Notes: generated from the sequence alone by a model not told the origin. A stretch of DNA of 64,000 nucleotides from Macrocybe gigantea (GCA_011319805.1 SJRY01000266.1:310001-374000); one strand, 5' to 3'; shown: positions 12,246-24,293, counted from the stretch's first letter. Numbers and translations: made by a program.

Positions 12246-12457
12246 TATGTAGTGTATTTTTTTCTGCTTTTTTTGAGCTTTCGTTGTACAGAGTGTATTA
12301 ATTCTTATTCATTGCATGGTTACAAGGGTATCAAAATCGTTTGTGAATACTGATACATGTCTAGGTGGAATTCCAACGGCGGTCGAGGAGGGAAAAAAAG
12401 ACAAGAACAAATGCTTGGTATGCCGATTCCGTATGCCAGCATGCATGCAAGGTTTCT

Positions 12458-13394
12458 TTACAATTCAGTCCATATGACCGACAGCATATAGACTCCTAAA
12501 GCGAGTGCAACGAGGCGCAGGATGATCAGGGGCATGCTGTCCGTCGTCCACTTGTTATACTTTGTCGCAGCGTCATCTACGGTCGAAAACACCATCCCCC
12601 TAGAGTCCCAAAACGTCGACCGCAGAAAATTGTAGTGCGTCACGGGCGAGCCTGATAAAAGAAAGAAACCTCATTGAGCACCATTAACCTCCATAGTGGA
12701 CCGTAGAAGCGATCGGGCGGACCTGGCAGCAAGCCGTGCATGAGGAAACTGGCGTTTAGCAGGATCAAGATCGCGAGCTCGTGCAGGAGCAACAGGGGCA
12801 CAAGAAAGGCTATGGGTCCAAAGAATATCGTGAACGATACGACATGAACGACATGCGGATGGAGTCTGCCTGAAATAATACAAGAAAAGCCCTCTGACTG
12901 TGAGGAAAGGGCGCAATATGTTGTATTGGACCAAGAAAAATAACGCATACAAAAAGCATGCGCCGCATGAAACGCCGTCACTGCAAGCTCGGAGGGCGGC
13001 TCGAACAGGCCGAATAGGAGTTCCGCTGGATTTTTCGGGGTTTAATGCCAAGAAATTCGGGCTGGGTGAGAATGGACTTGCGTATTCTGTCTCTAGATCG
13101 TAGGATATGCTGTACGACATCATTATATATGCATACTGGATCAGGAGTTTCAGCCGCTACATAGTGAAGAAGGACATGAAGGAATATTAAAGGGAAATGG
13201 AGGAGAGGAGCCCGGACACCGGCCAGGCAGGAAAAGAAAAGGCATGACAAACGCTCACCGAGTGCATCTCGAATCGCGATCAGCCACAACACGACATAAT
13301 GCGCCATCTGCTTGATAAACTCGACGAAAGCGGCCACGTTCGGTATGGCATTGGCATGGGCGGCGGGCGGCGCGAGGAACGACCTTGGATCCAT
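12458..13394 (-). CDS. multipass membrane protein of unknown family (copy A)
   Basis: I do not recognise this family. The first exon starts at ATG 13394 with an N-terminal helix region (FVEFIKQMAHYVVLWLIAIR). Later exons give a strongly hydrophobic pair of helices (HVVHVVSFTIFFGP, LVPLLLLHELAILILLNASF). An intron with phase 1 falls inside the codon before SPVTHYNF. The C-terminal helix is PLIILRLVALALGVYM and the stop is at 12458. A central segment (about 12880-13120, containing ALFFLVQYNILRPF) may be an exon or part of a long intron, since the phases fit either way. The helix pair, the intron position and the terminal helix resemble the protein at 37017-37605. Confidence 0.65.
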
Positions 13395-13983
13395 TAATTG
13401 GCAGAGAAGCTCCGCTGGCCGAGCAGTCTATTGCAGGAGGCAATTGAAATGGAGGCAAGTGATAGAAAACGAATGAAGGAAAGCTTTTCTTGAGGACCAG
13501 GATGCGGTCTGTCCTGCACGAAGCAACGTGTTGGCAGGACATGCAGACGCAGTCGCGATCGCATCAGTTTCAGAGTTTTCCAGCTCGCTCGCTAACCGCA
13601 GGACAATGAAGACACGTTCTCAGTATGTACAGTCATTCAGTCAGTTTTCCTCCACGAGGTCAGTTTTAGTCCAAGAAAAGGCACAAGTCGACATTTTGAT
13701 CAAAGACTTCAATATGATCGCACGTTTTGACCTCCAGCCCGTCGTCAGGTATTCGTATACGAAGCAGAGAAAGCTGATTCAACTGTCTTCAAAGTTTGGT
13801 TAGGACTTGGGCAGAGTAACATGGCGATCAAAATTTAAGAATCAATGCTTTAGGCACATGTTACACGGCTGTGAAAAATCACCATCTCATGCAATGATAA
13901 ATCCTATCAAGAGTAAGTACATCAGATCTAATAGTAAAACTCGTACAACTGTAGAACCAGGGCACGGTTATGAGGTGAAATGC
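13395..13983. other. intergenic, no supported gene
   Basis: Lies between the start of membrane protein A and the 3' end of BTB copy 2. A fair share may be promoter of the former. Nothing else is evident. Confidence 0.4.
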
Positions 13984-15164
13984 CTACGCTTGTTTTGGGC
14001 CCAAGAAATAGTCGCTGAGGGTTGTGGTGAGTTTTTGCTTAATAGCAGGGATGTGACTTAAAGCAGCCTCTCGACATCTCGGCGTAGGAATGCGATAGGC
14101 ATGCTTATGGAGGTGCGTCTGCATCGTATCCAACCTTTCGAAGATTTGGCCATTTCTGGTCGTCGACGCCCGTCCGAGCAGCCATGCTTCATCAATTGCT
14201 GACTTCCAGCCTGCTGTCCACTCACGAGAACACGCAAAGTGACTCGAACATGTCGGCAATTGCGATGGGTCGGGGAGCGGAGGTGCATCGGAGACCATCA
14301 TCTTCTCTTCGTACTTGGTCAAAGACCAGTACCCTGCGCATAGATGTAGGATCTGGAGCTGACGGAGCCCGGACTCGGAGAAGAGAAGAGCAGAACAAGC
14401 TTCTGACGAGGTATTCTGCGACGCCTTGTTCATCTTCACCATGTGATTGTAGTATAGCTGGCCTTGGAACTCTCGCAGACCCAACTCGGCCGCGCAATCA
14501 AGAGCATCGGCGATGGAGAGGCTTGTGGATTCCGACTGCAGGCGGGAGAGCCATGCTTTCTCGATCGCGGCTCTCATCGTATGACTGCTAATGAGGACAG
14601 CGACGCTGATGATGCTACGCAGCGTTTCTGCCGAGCACCGCGCTGTGCAGGAATCGTCTTGGCTGTATCTGAGGAGTGCTTCGGCAGCCCATTTCTCGGT
14701 GGAAACAAGGTTATATTTGTGGGCGATGCGGAATATGCGTGCTACATGCAGTGGATCTATGGTGCTCGCCAAGCTCTGCGCAACTATTTCGAGGGGCCTT
14801 GTGGACTTTGAGCAATCGATTGCGCAAGACGTTTTTACGAACTTACAAGGCATAAAAGACCCAGCATAACGCCCGGAAATCTTCTATATCGTCTGGCAGA
14901 ACAAGCACGTCTTCGTCGATCGGACTCTTGTTCCCTTGAGTATTGCCACCAAGAGAAAACATATCCCGGAATATCGCATCATCGCGCTTCAGCAGGAAGC
15001 GATGGAGCTGAACAGCGAAAAAAAAAGGGGTCAGGCAACGAGATGAATTTCCCTTCTGCTGCATCAAGACAAACCTTGAAGAGCGTATTATCAACCCGGA
15101 TGATAAAGTCACCGTCGTCGTAGTAGTACTGGCTGTCGCGAATAACATCCTGGGCTTCGGCCAT
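13984..15164 (-). CDS. BTB/POZ domain protein, copy 2
   Basis: BTB/POZ protein on the minus strand with exons 15164-15075, 15007-14847 and 14797-13984. The first exon holds RDSQYYYDDGDFIIRVDNTL. After the phase 0 intron comes LHRFLLKRDDAIFRDMFSLG, then ALCWVFYAL and the phase 2 intron. The C-terminal region includes IFRIAHKYNL, LREFQGQLYYNHMVKMN and CAGYWSLTKYEE. It ends DYFLGPKQA at the stop 13984-13986. It is closest to copy 4 at 38498-39701, sharing the RYSQD, KMN, GYWSLTKYE and FLGP blocks, which suggests a relatively recent duplication followed by inversion. Its promoter faces that of eIF3i about 365 bases away. Confidence 0.9.
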
Positions 15165-15464
15165 AGGGATGTGTGCTAACCAGAAGATTGATAATCTTCG
15201 AGGAGTGCTGTGGTTCTTCTGAATCTGCGTGACAGGGAGCGTCTCAGAACGGAAGACTAACTTCGAAAGCGCTACCGTGTGGCCTTAACTGTAGGAGGCG
15301 TCGGTAGTTTCTGGCCAGCATGGCATTAGCATCATCCTGTACATCGTCAACCAATAAAAAAACATCAACGACGCTCTCAAACGCTTCGAAGGTTGGCTGC
15401 GACATTGCGACGTTAGGGTTATGCTGATCGTGACCGGAGGTTGATCGACGTTGAATTCACAAGT

Positions 15465-15475
15465 CACGTGCCAAT
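15465..15475 (+). promoter_or_regulatory. CACGTG E-box next to CCAAT, upstream of eIF3i
   Basis: A perfect CACGTG palindrome (15465-15470) abuts CCAAT (15471-15475), 54-64 bases upstream of the eIF3i start codon. It sits in the shared upstream region with BTB copy 2. Binding is inferred only. Confidence 0.35.
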
Positions 15476-15528
15476 CGAAAACTCTTACCTCTACCAACGC
15501 CAAAATCTGCGACGCAGAACCACAAAAA

Positions 15529-16941
15529 ATGGTACGTCTCTCTGATCATTTAAAATTTTGATTATCAGTATGACTTTTTATCAGAGACCTATACTGTTGC
15601 AAGGTCTGTCTTCATGCCTGGTGTTGCGGGAGTATTCCTCGAGCCGTTATTTATTGACGTCTAGGTCACGAACGGTCGCTTACGCAGATCAAGTTCAACA
15701 AAGAGGGAGATCTCCTGTTCTCATGCTCAAAAGACCACATCATCAACGTATGGTATTCGCATAACGGCGAACGGTTAGGCACCTACGACGGGCACAACGG
15801 AACGGTGTGGACAGTAGACGTCGATTGTGAGTTCAGGGTCTTTGTCTTTTTTCCTGCCCTTTACTAAACAAGGGTTTTCTGTGCCAGCCGAATCGAGATT
15901 TCTGATATCGGGCGCGGCTGACAACACGATGCGTCTGTGGTCAGTGGAGACAGGCAAATGTCTGTACAAGTGGGAGTTTCCGACAGCGGTGAAGCGGGTC
16001 GCCTTCCGGGAGGATGATAGCCAGGTTGTGTGCATCACGGAGCAGCGGATGGGTTTCCAGAGCACGATACGGGTGTTCAACATCAATCGGGAAGGCGACG
16101 GCACCAATCGTGCGTTTGCGGTTTTGCGTCCTCCGCTGTGACTCGTTTCTCAGATGCGTGTTTGCCCTTTGCTGCAGAATCAAAAGAACCGCTCTACATG
16201 TTCAGCCCGATCGGCTCGAAAGCGACAGTGTGTGCGTTCACGCCGGCGCCGAACGTTATCATCACAGGACACGAATCCGGAAAGATCGCCTTGTTCAACG
16301 TCAAAACGGGCGAAGAGCTGAACAGCAATGAGCGGGCACATAGCGACACTGTGACAGACCTGCAGATGAGCAGGGACGGCACATATTGCATCACCAGCAG
16401 CAAAGACAAGTCGGCGCGGGTAGGCACCCCCAGGTGTTTTGCAGGTTGGCTCGTCATTGATTATCTCGCAGATACATGATACGAAAACTCTGATGGTCAT
16501 CAAGACGTATACGACCGAAACACCATTGAATAGCGCAGCCATTGCTCCGCTCCGTCCTTACGTAGCTATGGCTTTGTCCCATCCATTAAGAAGGATCTAA
16601 ATTATGATTCTTACAGGTCCTTCTTGGAGGCGGTCAAGAGGCAATGAGCGTCACAACGACGTCTCTGCGTCAAGGCAAGTTCGAGACGCGCTTCTGGCAC
16701 AAGGTCTTTGAGGAAGAAGTCGGCCGCGTCAAGGGCCACTTTGGTCCCATCAACACGTAAATGAGTTTTTACTAATGTTCCCAGCTCATACTGATGATGA
16801 ATGCTTATTTATAGACTGGCGGTGCATCCTACCGGGACCAGCTATGCATCCGGAGGAGAGGACGGGTTCATCCGCGTACATCACTTTGACGAATCGTATT
16901 TCAAGGCCAAACCATATGGCGACCTTGAAATAGCCGATTGA
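15529..16941 (+). CDS. TIF34: translation initiation factor eIF3 subunit i
   Basis: This is the WD40-propeller subunit of eIF3 and acts in cytoplasmic translation initiation. Exons are 15529-15531, 15585-15603, 15665-15826, 15888-16109, 16178-16419, 16472-16561, 16617-16756 and 16815-16941, all in phase with no break. The protein begins [20 protein letters not shown], matching the conserved start of the family. WD repeats include [52 protein letters not shown] and [15 protein letters not shown]. It ends near YGDLEIAD, the usual length of about 330 residues. The first coding exon is only the ATG. An in-frame ATG at 15570 could avoid that intron but would add four non-conserved residues, so I prefer the spliced start. 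Confidence 0.95.
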
Positions 16942-17489
16942 TATTTTTACAACGACCCATACCCGTACTTGGCCTGTTGCTCGGATATGAACACTGTTGG
17001 CGATCACAGGATCGCTGGGAGGAATTCCCAACGGCCGTTTGACATCTTCTGTGTTGCGAGTGCATGGCGCAATGCCACAGGTGCTTCGCATTTTCTCATG
17101 CATGTGTGGAGCTGTTCTTCCATGTCTTGTGATGCATGTCATGTCGTTCACGACCGCGATTTGAGCTTCCGCTTGCTGGCACAGGAGCTGGACATAAAAG
17201 TGTTTCTCTTCCGACATGGCGGCATGGGCGCGAGTGCGCAAGAGACTCTTTTTAGTTGAGCCTCCAAAGAGGGAACAAAAGGATGAGCCAAGGCGGAAAC
17301 GGGGGCTCAAATGTGCTAAAATTTTGCCTGCCTTTTTGTTGTGTTATGACAATTACGTAAAGGGATTTGATCGGTACATAGACTGGGTGCTCGCGCCATC
17401 CGCCTGTCCTGTCGTTAGCCTTCCTTGATACCACTCTCCTTCTTTCATATCTGGTCTCAGCGAGACCCCTCCTCAGCTCGCCGTCGACC
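16942..17489. other. intergenic between eIF3i and the secreted protein
   Basis: No supported gene. The last 60 bases before 17490 are pyrimidine-rich, as is common just upstream of fungal start codons. Confidence 0.4.
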
Positions 17490-18682
17490 ATGACGACCTC
17501 GATTTTGGTCTTCCTCGTCTTCTTCTCTCCGTCTTTTGCCATGTCGTTCGACTTCCGATCGTGGCCAAACCACTTTTGGCGCCGTGCATCGCGAAACGTG
17601 CCTTCCCAGGGCTTTTATAATCCGGCGAACAACGGCGGGAGCTTTTTGACGGTATGGCGTTGCTTTTCGCGTTCGCAGACTATCTCCCTGACGTTAGCTG
17701 CTGCCCTGCATGTTTAGAGAATACCAGTGACGTTCCCAATGGGGCAAGGCGAGCCGTTAAATGCCATCATTTCAGGCGCATCGGACGAGGAAGTGTTGGT
17801 GGATGCAGAACTGAACGGTGGACTGAGAAACTACTTTCTGTGAGTCCTGGCTGCCTCTTCACCCACGCGTCGCGCGATACGACGAACAGACATGTCTACT
17901 TCCAGGTCATTTGGATTTTCGGGAGAGTGCCTAGGCCAGCATTCTGGGTCCAACCAAGCCGTCGACCTTGGAGATGGTCATGGTTATTGTATGTCCCATC
18001 GGCACTGCTTACAATCCTTGGTTGACTTGTGATCACCAGTGAACGAAACGGCCGTAATCCGGTGGAATTATGGTGACCCGCAATTGGGTTCATGTAAGGA
18101 GACCATTCAGGGCGGCAACCATTTCCGATATTGGGTGCAAAATGGGCCCAACGCTAACAGGTATGGCTACTCCTGCTGACCTTGTTTGCAGTTCCTTTTT
18201 TAATTGTACCCGATAGCGGGGCCATCTTCATGGCGGCCTCGTGCGAAAAGCCAATAGCGGGTAAGCTCCAAGCGTCTTTCCATTCAACACTGTGTGGCTC
18301 AATACTGACGCCGTCTATTAGAGCAGCATGATATCGTAGCGGATGGATACAACCTCGGCCGGTTCGTTGTGGAGTTTCGCTACGGGACGCGGCTCGCATA
18401 CTTACCACGTCTGTCTCCAGAGATTACGTAGTCGGAAACATCACAGGTTCCACAATCCCGACGTCCAACCTTACAAACGGCATGACTTTCAGCGGTTCGA
18501 CGGCGTCCCAAGGTTATACTTACGAGACCGAGATCAAATACCTTGCAGGACTCTTAGCAAACACGTCAATTGGGATCAACCACAACGAGACTGTCGGTGT
18601 TGATGGCAGAAACCCTGTCGATGGGCTCGTGGCACTCCTCACGGTGAAGATAAAAGCGCGTCCACCGTCGAGTAACTCGTGA
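17490..18682 (+). CDS. secreted protein of unknown function
   Basis: The start at 17490 gives a signal peptide (MTTSILVFLVFFSPSFA) and then a mature region with FYNPANNGGSFLT. Six or so exons join in phase and give GQGEPLNAIISGASDEEVL, NGGLRNYF, FGFSGECLGQH, VDLGDGHGYLNETAVIRWNY, GGNHFRYWVQNG, SGAIFMAASCEKPI, HDIVADGYNLGRD and LVALLTVKI. The stop is TGA 18680-18682. I recall this as a widespread uncharacterised secreted family of mushroom-forming fungi, often multi-copy, with no assigned function; that is from memory and not checked. Three Cys residues and several Asn-x-Thr/Ser sites fit an extracellular protein. Confidence 0.82.
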
Positions 18683-19276
18683 ATAAGATCTCTTTCTCAA
18701 TATGCTCCTCTTTCTTGACTCACCTTTGTTTCGCAGAGCCACCCTCTATAGTGCTCCGTCAAGACTATGGACGAGCTCCGCTGCTTTTTGCATCCTCGTT
18801 GCCCTCGTTCTTCACGTTTCGTAGCAGCATAACCATAGACGATGGTCTGTCTTTTATCAACCATCCTTCACGACGTTTCTTCATCACGGCTCTGTAATGC
18901 AATACTGATCCACGTTCATTTCTTCCTTGCATTCTTCTCTTTTCTGTATTACTTATAATATTATTATATGACAATTCACAATTGACTCATAGCTAGCTAT
19001 CTACCGCTTTGTGGAATGCTCCATTCGTACTTTCAGACAATTTCAGCTACTTCGTTATAAAAGGATTATGTCCGAGTGACAATAAAAAGATGTTCAAACA
19101 CCGCTGCGAATCCGAAAGTCAGCGGGCGCGTCCGTGTCTACACCACTGGCCTCGATGCTCATCGTCTTTGTCTGTCTGTTCTGGGACCCATGGCTGGCCA
19201 TCTCATGCGGATCTCCGCATATGAAATAAGGCGTAACGGGTGTCTCACTATCGACTCTCATATACAGCATCTCTAA
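18683..19276. other. intergenic, no supported gene
   Basis: AT-rich toward 18950. A TATAAAAGG element at about 19056 lies some 220 bases upstream of the BTB copy 3 start, so it may belong to that gene with a long leader. Nothing else is seen. Confidence 0.4.
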
Positions 19277-20615
19277 ATGCCGAGGTTCATCATACTCGAT
19301 GGCAACACCATCCGCGAGTCTCGAGAAGAGGAGGAACGAAAACACCCGAGAAAACGACGCAAGCAGGATGAGGACGAGGAAGACCTGAACAAGCTCAGGA
19401 AGGCCGCCGGCGTCGAAGTCCTCGTGAGGGACGACCATTACTACCTCGATGACCCAGACGCGCGGTGCATCCTGAGAGCCGAGTACACTCTGTTCAAGGT
19501 GCGTCGCGCTGCGCAGCTGGAGGGCTCGGTGTTTAGGCTGTAGGCTTACAGCGGTGCAGGTCCATGAACGGCTGCTGATGCCGTCATCGTTGCTGAAAGA
19601 CCTTTTGGATGATCGTCGTGCTGAAGGAAGGGAAACGACAGACGACGATCCGCTGGAGCTGTTTACGGGCTCTCCTGAAGAGCTTAGGGTTTTGTTCTGG
19701 GCTTTGTATGCCTCGTAAGTCGTGTTCCGCCCTCTTTCATAATCGTCGTTCCACTAAGAAGCCACCTTTCCTGTAACACATCGAACACCGTCTGTGCCGG
19801 ACCATGCCCTATCTGTTGAAAGCCCTGCGGATCTCGAAGGACAGCCTGGTGACCAAGAGGAGCTTGACCGCCTTCTGTCTGTCGCTTTCATCTCATACCA
19901 GTACTACTTTGGCGACCTGCACTGCTGGTCGATCGAAGCGCTCCGCCGAGCCTTCGACTCGGGCCCGCTCTTCGCCGACATCCTCTCCTCCGCGCTGTTC
20001 TCCCGCGCGGTCGAGGTCGCCGTGATCTGCCACGCGCGCCTGCTGCTTGACTCGATCGTCGCGCGATGGAGCGAACGCGTGCGCAAGCGGACGATTCCCG
20101 CCGTGCCCGCGATGCTCTCCGCCGACGAGCACAACGTTGCGCCGCTCCGCGGCATTGCGTACTACGTGCACATACAGGAGATCCTCGAGCGCCATGCCGA
20201 GATGGTCGTAGGGCAGTGCGGCGCGATGCGGTTCCACGCCGACCCGAAGCTCAGCAACGTGCAGGTGATGCGCTTGCTGTCTGGGTACATGTCGCTCGTC
20301 AGCTGCTGGGAGCGCCTGCGGCAGCATCCCCCGGTGCTTGATCGCGCGGAGGGATGCATGCCAGACGCGCACCGCGTCTGCGTGTATGTGTGGAGCGAGA
20401 GGTGGTACGCCGCAGCCAGCTCGAAGCGGGTTCTTGCGCACAATTCGGCCGACTTACTCTGGATAATGCCCACCATGCGCGAGATCTTGGAAAGGGACGA
20501 GGAACTGGCAGAAAAAGTCAATCCGGCGTGCAGAGCTGAGGGGCTGGCGGCTCTTGAGAAGTCTGCGAATGCGCTGCAGGAGAGATTGGCGGATCATTTT
20601 TCGGCAGTGGTATGA
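19277..20615 (+). CDS. BTB/POZ domain protein, copy 3 (divergent)
   Basis: Exons are 19277-19498, 19560-19714 and 19823-20615, with the same phase 0 and phase 2 introns as the other copies. This copy has an extra N-terminal acidic/basic segment (REEEERKHPRKRRKQDEDEE) that could act as a nuclear localisation signal. The BTB signature is altered: YYLDDPDARCILRAEYTLF replaces the usual DDGDxVI, and exon 2 reads VHERLLMPSSLLKDLLDDRR. The C-terminal region is conserved in outline (LLSVAFISYQYYF, LRGIAYYVHIQEIL, LLSGYMSLVSCWERL). It has higher GC than its neighbours, about two-thirds in exon 3. The stop is TGA 20613-20615. It is the most diverged of the four copies. Confidence 0.85.
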
Positions 20616-21167
20616 GCCGCGAGTTTATGGGGATAGATGATGTCTTCTGCATTTTGTTCATGTCTTTTGCTAGTCTCCATATTGTATGCTGACAATTGGG
20701 TCATCTATCTCGGGTCTATTGTGGTCGCAACGGTCTATTCGACGGAGACTTTTTAGCCCGGGATGCGTGGAAAGCGGTAATATATTTTCATTATGCCGTT
20801 CCGTTCGGCGATTGCCCAGCGCGCTTATTGCTCAGTGTGTCCGTCATGGTCGATTACTTCTTCCTTCGACTGACTGCCCTTCGAGGGGAAACATGCAGAG
20901 CAAACGTTCAGGAACGAATGCATACGGCAGCTTTTTTGAGTCTTAACCACCGTGAAACCTTTATGAAAGCTGCCCTGTCACGACGGCCTCCGCGGATCAC
21001 TCGTCGAAAATTATCTTCAAAGGCGGAGCGTGGGGCGGCTACTCCTGCGACACGACAACCGCGCCCCTTGGGCCCAAGGTTGACAGATCCGGACTAGTGA
21101 ACGATCATAGACAAGTTCGATTCGCAGACAGTCAACGATCAGACAAATCCATCTTTGATCTTCAAAC

Positions 21168-21189
21168 CTTAAGTACTCAAGTACTTAAG
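21168..21189. repeat. 22-base palindrome
   Basis: CTTAAGTACT, a two-base CA spacer, then its exact reverse complement AGTACTTAAG. It could form a small hairpin or be a dimer-binding site. It lies in a gene-free stretch about 1 kb from either neighbouring coding region. Confidence 0.7.
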
Positions 21190-22188
21190 TTGTCAAGGTA
21201 GGCGAGTTCTGCATGCACTGGCTGAGAATCAACACATCCTATGTCTGAATCCTGCAAACTAACCACAACAATAGAATGGCTTGTTATTTCGAACGTACAC
21301 GCAATCCGAGAAGAATTTTGGCCTGCAACTGCGCCGACGCGCTTGTCCAAGAAGGGAATCTTTTCAAAGGGGGAAATCAATGCTGTGCGCCGGAGCGCCG
21401 CTCTCCACGACAAAACGTTCCATCCCCATTGGTTCGCCGACGCTCTGTGATGTCTTTTTTTTGCCCCTCTCTCACAGCAGCTGTCAAGCGTATGCATATC
21501 AGTTACCTCAGACGTCGACACCCGAAACATTCAGGTGACGCATAACAATCCGGAATAGTTGCCCAAACGGTCTTTCCCATGACTTCTTGAACGGTGCACT
21601 GGATTGCAGGTTTACGAAGCTCCGAGAACGGACCCCGATTTTTTTTCCCCGCTCAAGGAAGGCAGGGCCGCTCATGACTCTGGCTACATAACAACATGAC
21701 CTTGCGTCCGTCATGGGCCTCGAATGGCGTTCCGTGCACCCAGGATCAACTGGCGTCCCGACCAAGGCACAGTTCTCTTCCGGGTTGCTACATCGCTAGC
21801 GTCATGTTTGAAAGGCCCAAAGTCGATTCGCGTGCTCTGGGAAAAGTCGTTCGTCGAGCATTTTAAAAAAAGGTGTTGAAGTATCATCAAGAAGAACGGC
21901 AGGATCAATATTTTACACCGCTTTCGAGCCCGAGAGCCCGCGCTCCTTTTTACGTGCCGGAATGTAAGTCGTTCTGACAGGATTTTTGTGGACTCGTGGC
22001 CCTGAGCCATTCTCTCGCGCCGTCGGCGATATTTGAAGCAGTATGCAAGATGTTTGCTATGGAGTTACATACCTCCATGAATCCAAAACCTGATCTATAT
22101 CCTATTTCGCAAGACTCCAGTTCCTCGTGTCCATCAACTGATTACCCTTCATATCCAGTCCTATCCACTCGGCGGAGGACATGCACGA

Positions 22189-22196
22189 TATATAAA
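22189..22196 (+). promoter_or_regulatory. TATA box of the P450 gene
   Basis: TATATAAA lies 56 bases upstream of the P450 ATG, a usual distance for a regulated fungal promoter. Confidence 0.5.
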
Positions 22197-22251
22197 CACT
22201 CCTCGAAGAGATGTCCCATCTGTTCGACCTCCTCACTTCTTTGCGTTCAAG

Positions 22252-24293
22252 ATGTCGGATTTCGGACAAGTTCAAGTTGTGGTTCTCGGTAGTTTTATCT
22301 CAGTCGCTCTCTTGCTTTTATATCTCGCTTCCAGACCCAACTTTCCATCGAAAGATAAAGATGGTCATACCATTCCTTCTGGTCCTCGCGGACTCCCCAT
22401 ACTCGGTGCGTTAATGAGCAAGGGAGACGTTGTCCTTTATTTACTTTATCTGACGTCAGGCTCGTTCCTTGACCTGCGGAGATATCCTGAACTCACCCTG
22501 GCGAAATGGGCGTCTCAACACGGCCCGCTGTACTCCTTTAGAGTCGGTCAACAGCTTTTTATCGTGATTTCCCATCCACAGATCGCAAAGGACCTAATGA
22601 TCACGAATGGAGCTGTGTTCTCTTCCCGGAAAGACATGTTTGTAAAGGCACAGATCGTTCTGAAACGCAGAGGGATAACCGGCTCCCAATACAACGATAC
22701 TTGGTAAGGAATCTGTCATTCTTGCATATAGTAAACCACACCTGATGTAAATTTCAATTGATTTCTTTTTGGATGTCTATAGGAGGAAACACCGCCGGAT
22801 CGCCACAAACTTCTTGAACCCGCGAGCGGTCGAGTCGTACACTCCCGTGGTTGAGCGTGAATCTCTCAGTCTCCTACAGGAACTCTACAAGGCTACAAAT
22901 GGCGGCCTTATTCCCGTTAATCCCCAGCCTCACGCAGGGCGCGCGAGTCTGAATAATATTCTCACAATCGTTTTCGGCATCCGGACAGAATCTGTATCAG
23001 ATCCGTTGGTCGGCCAGGTATTGAAACTCTCGCGCGAATTCATGTAAGTTATTTTCACAGCCAGGTAAAACAGGAGCATTGGTTGAAGGAGACGCTGAAC
23101 TCGTATCCGCGTAGGAACGTAACTGGACCAGTCGCTAACCTGGTTGATTTCATCTCGGTCTTGCAGTACTTCCCTAACAGCATGGCCTCGCGCGGGCGCA
23201 AGCTTCACGCGGCGATGCTCAAAGCCTGTGGATCGCTCATCGCAGATATCGAGGCACGCCTCGAGAGAGGGGAGGACGTCGTTGACTGCATGGCGAAAAA
23301 GCTCCTGGTCACGAAAGAGAAGGAGAAAATGGAAATGCTGGATATCATCATCTTATGTGGAGCATTCATCATTGGAGGAGTGGAGACGGTATGAATATTT
23401 CTCAAGTTTCAGCACGCCTTTCTGCATCCTCTGACGTCTTTTCAGACAGCAGCCATCAAGCAGTGGTTTGCTGCCTTAATTCCTGCATATCCTGAAGTTC
23501 AAGCAAGGGCTCATGAAGAACTCATGCGTGTTGTTGGCAAGGATCGGTTGCCGGTGTACGAAGATCAGAAGGATTTGCCTTACATTCGAGCGTTAATCAA
23601 GGTCTGATAAGGAATCAATGTTGCTGCTATGCCACTGTTTCTGACATGTACCTAGGAACTGGAACGCTGGAGGAATCCGTTCTGGCTCGGAACACCACAT
23701 ATGGCGACGGAGGACTTTAATTACAACGGCGTCTTCATTCCCAAGGAGACTGTCATGATCTTGAATACGGTTTGCACTGTTTTGATTCATAAAAGTGACT
23801 GTAATCTGACATTTGCTGTCATATTATTAGTATTCCATTCATCATGACACGACACGCTATGGCGCTGATGCAGACCGATTCAACGTAAGCCTACGTCCTT
23901 CCCGACTTTCATCAAATTTTTTCACTGATTCTCGCGCAGCCGGATCGATACCTCGGTGACGGCACCACTCCGCCAGAATCTGCCAACCTCTCCGATCCGA
24001 TGGCGCGAGACCATTGGATGTATGGCATAGGGTAAGTTTGTGTTTCGTTTGTTTTCATGAAAATGTCACGAACATACCTATAAAGTCGTCGAATCTGCCC
24101 TGGGATGTGGCTCGCCGAAAAAGAAATATTTTTGGCTGTCTCGCGCATGCTTTGGGCATTCTCCATGGAAGAGATTCCTGGCCAGCCTATCGATATCAGG
24201 GAATACGATGGTCTTTCCGGACGATCTCCTGTACCGTTTCAAGTGAAGATGATCCCTCGCGGACCATATGTTGGAGATATTCTGCAAATCTAG
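22252..24293 (+). CDS. cytochrome P450 monooxygenase
   Basis: This is an ER-anchored haem-thiolate oxygenase of the microsomal type. Nine exons (22252-22405, 22460-22703, 22783-23043, 23115-23388, 23446-23601, 23656-23769, 23831-23884, 23940-24031, 24086-24293) join in phase. The N-terminus has a membrane anchor (VVVLGSFISVALLLLYLAS) and a Pro/Gly hinge (IPSGPRGLPILG). The helix C motif is WRKHRR, the helix I region is CGAFIIGGVETTAAIKQW, the ExxR motif is ELERWRNP, and the haem loop is YGIGRRICPGMW with the Cys ligand. The AGxDT core of helix I is altered to GGVETT. The subfamily and substrate cannot be assigned from sequence alone. The neighbours do not form an obvious biosynthetic cluster, so a xenobiotic or secondary-metabolite role is equally open. 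Confidence 0.93.

Larger units (their letters stand above)
20616..22251. other. intergenic, 1.6 kb, promoter of the P450 at its right end
   Basis: No gene is supported in this long gap. It contains a near-perfect palindrome at 21168-21189 and, at its right end, a TATA element for the P450. Short open frames at 21200-21550 on both strands have no recognisable motif. Confidence 0.45.
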
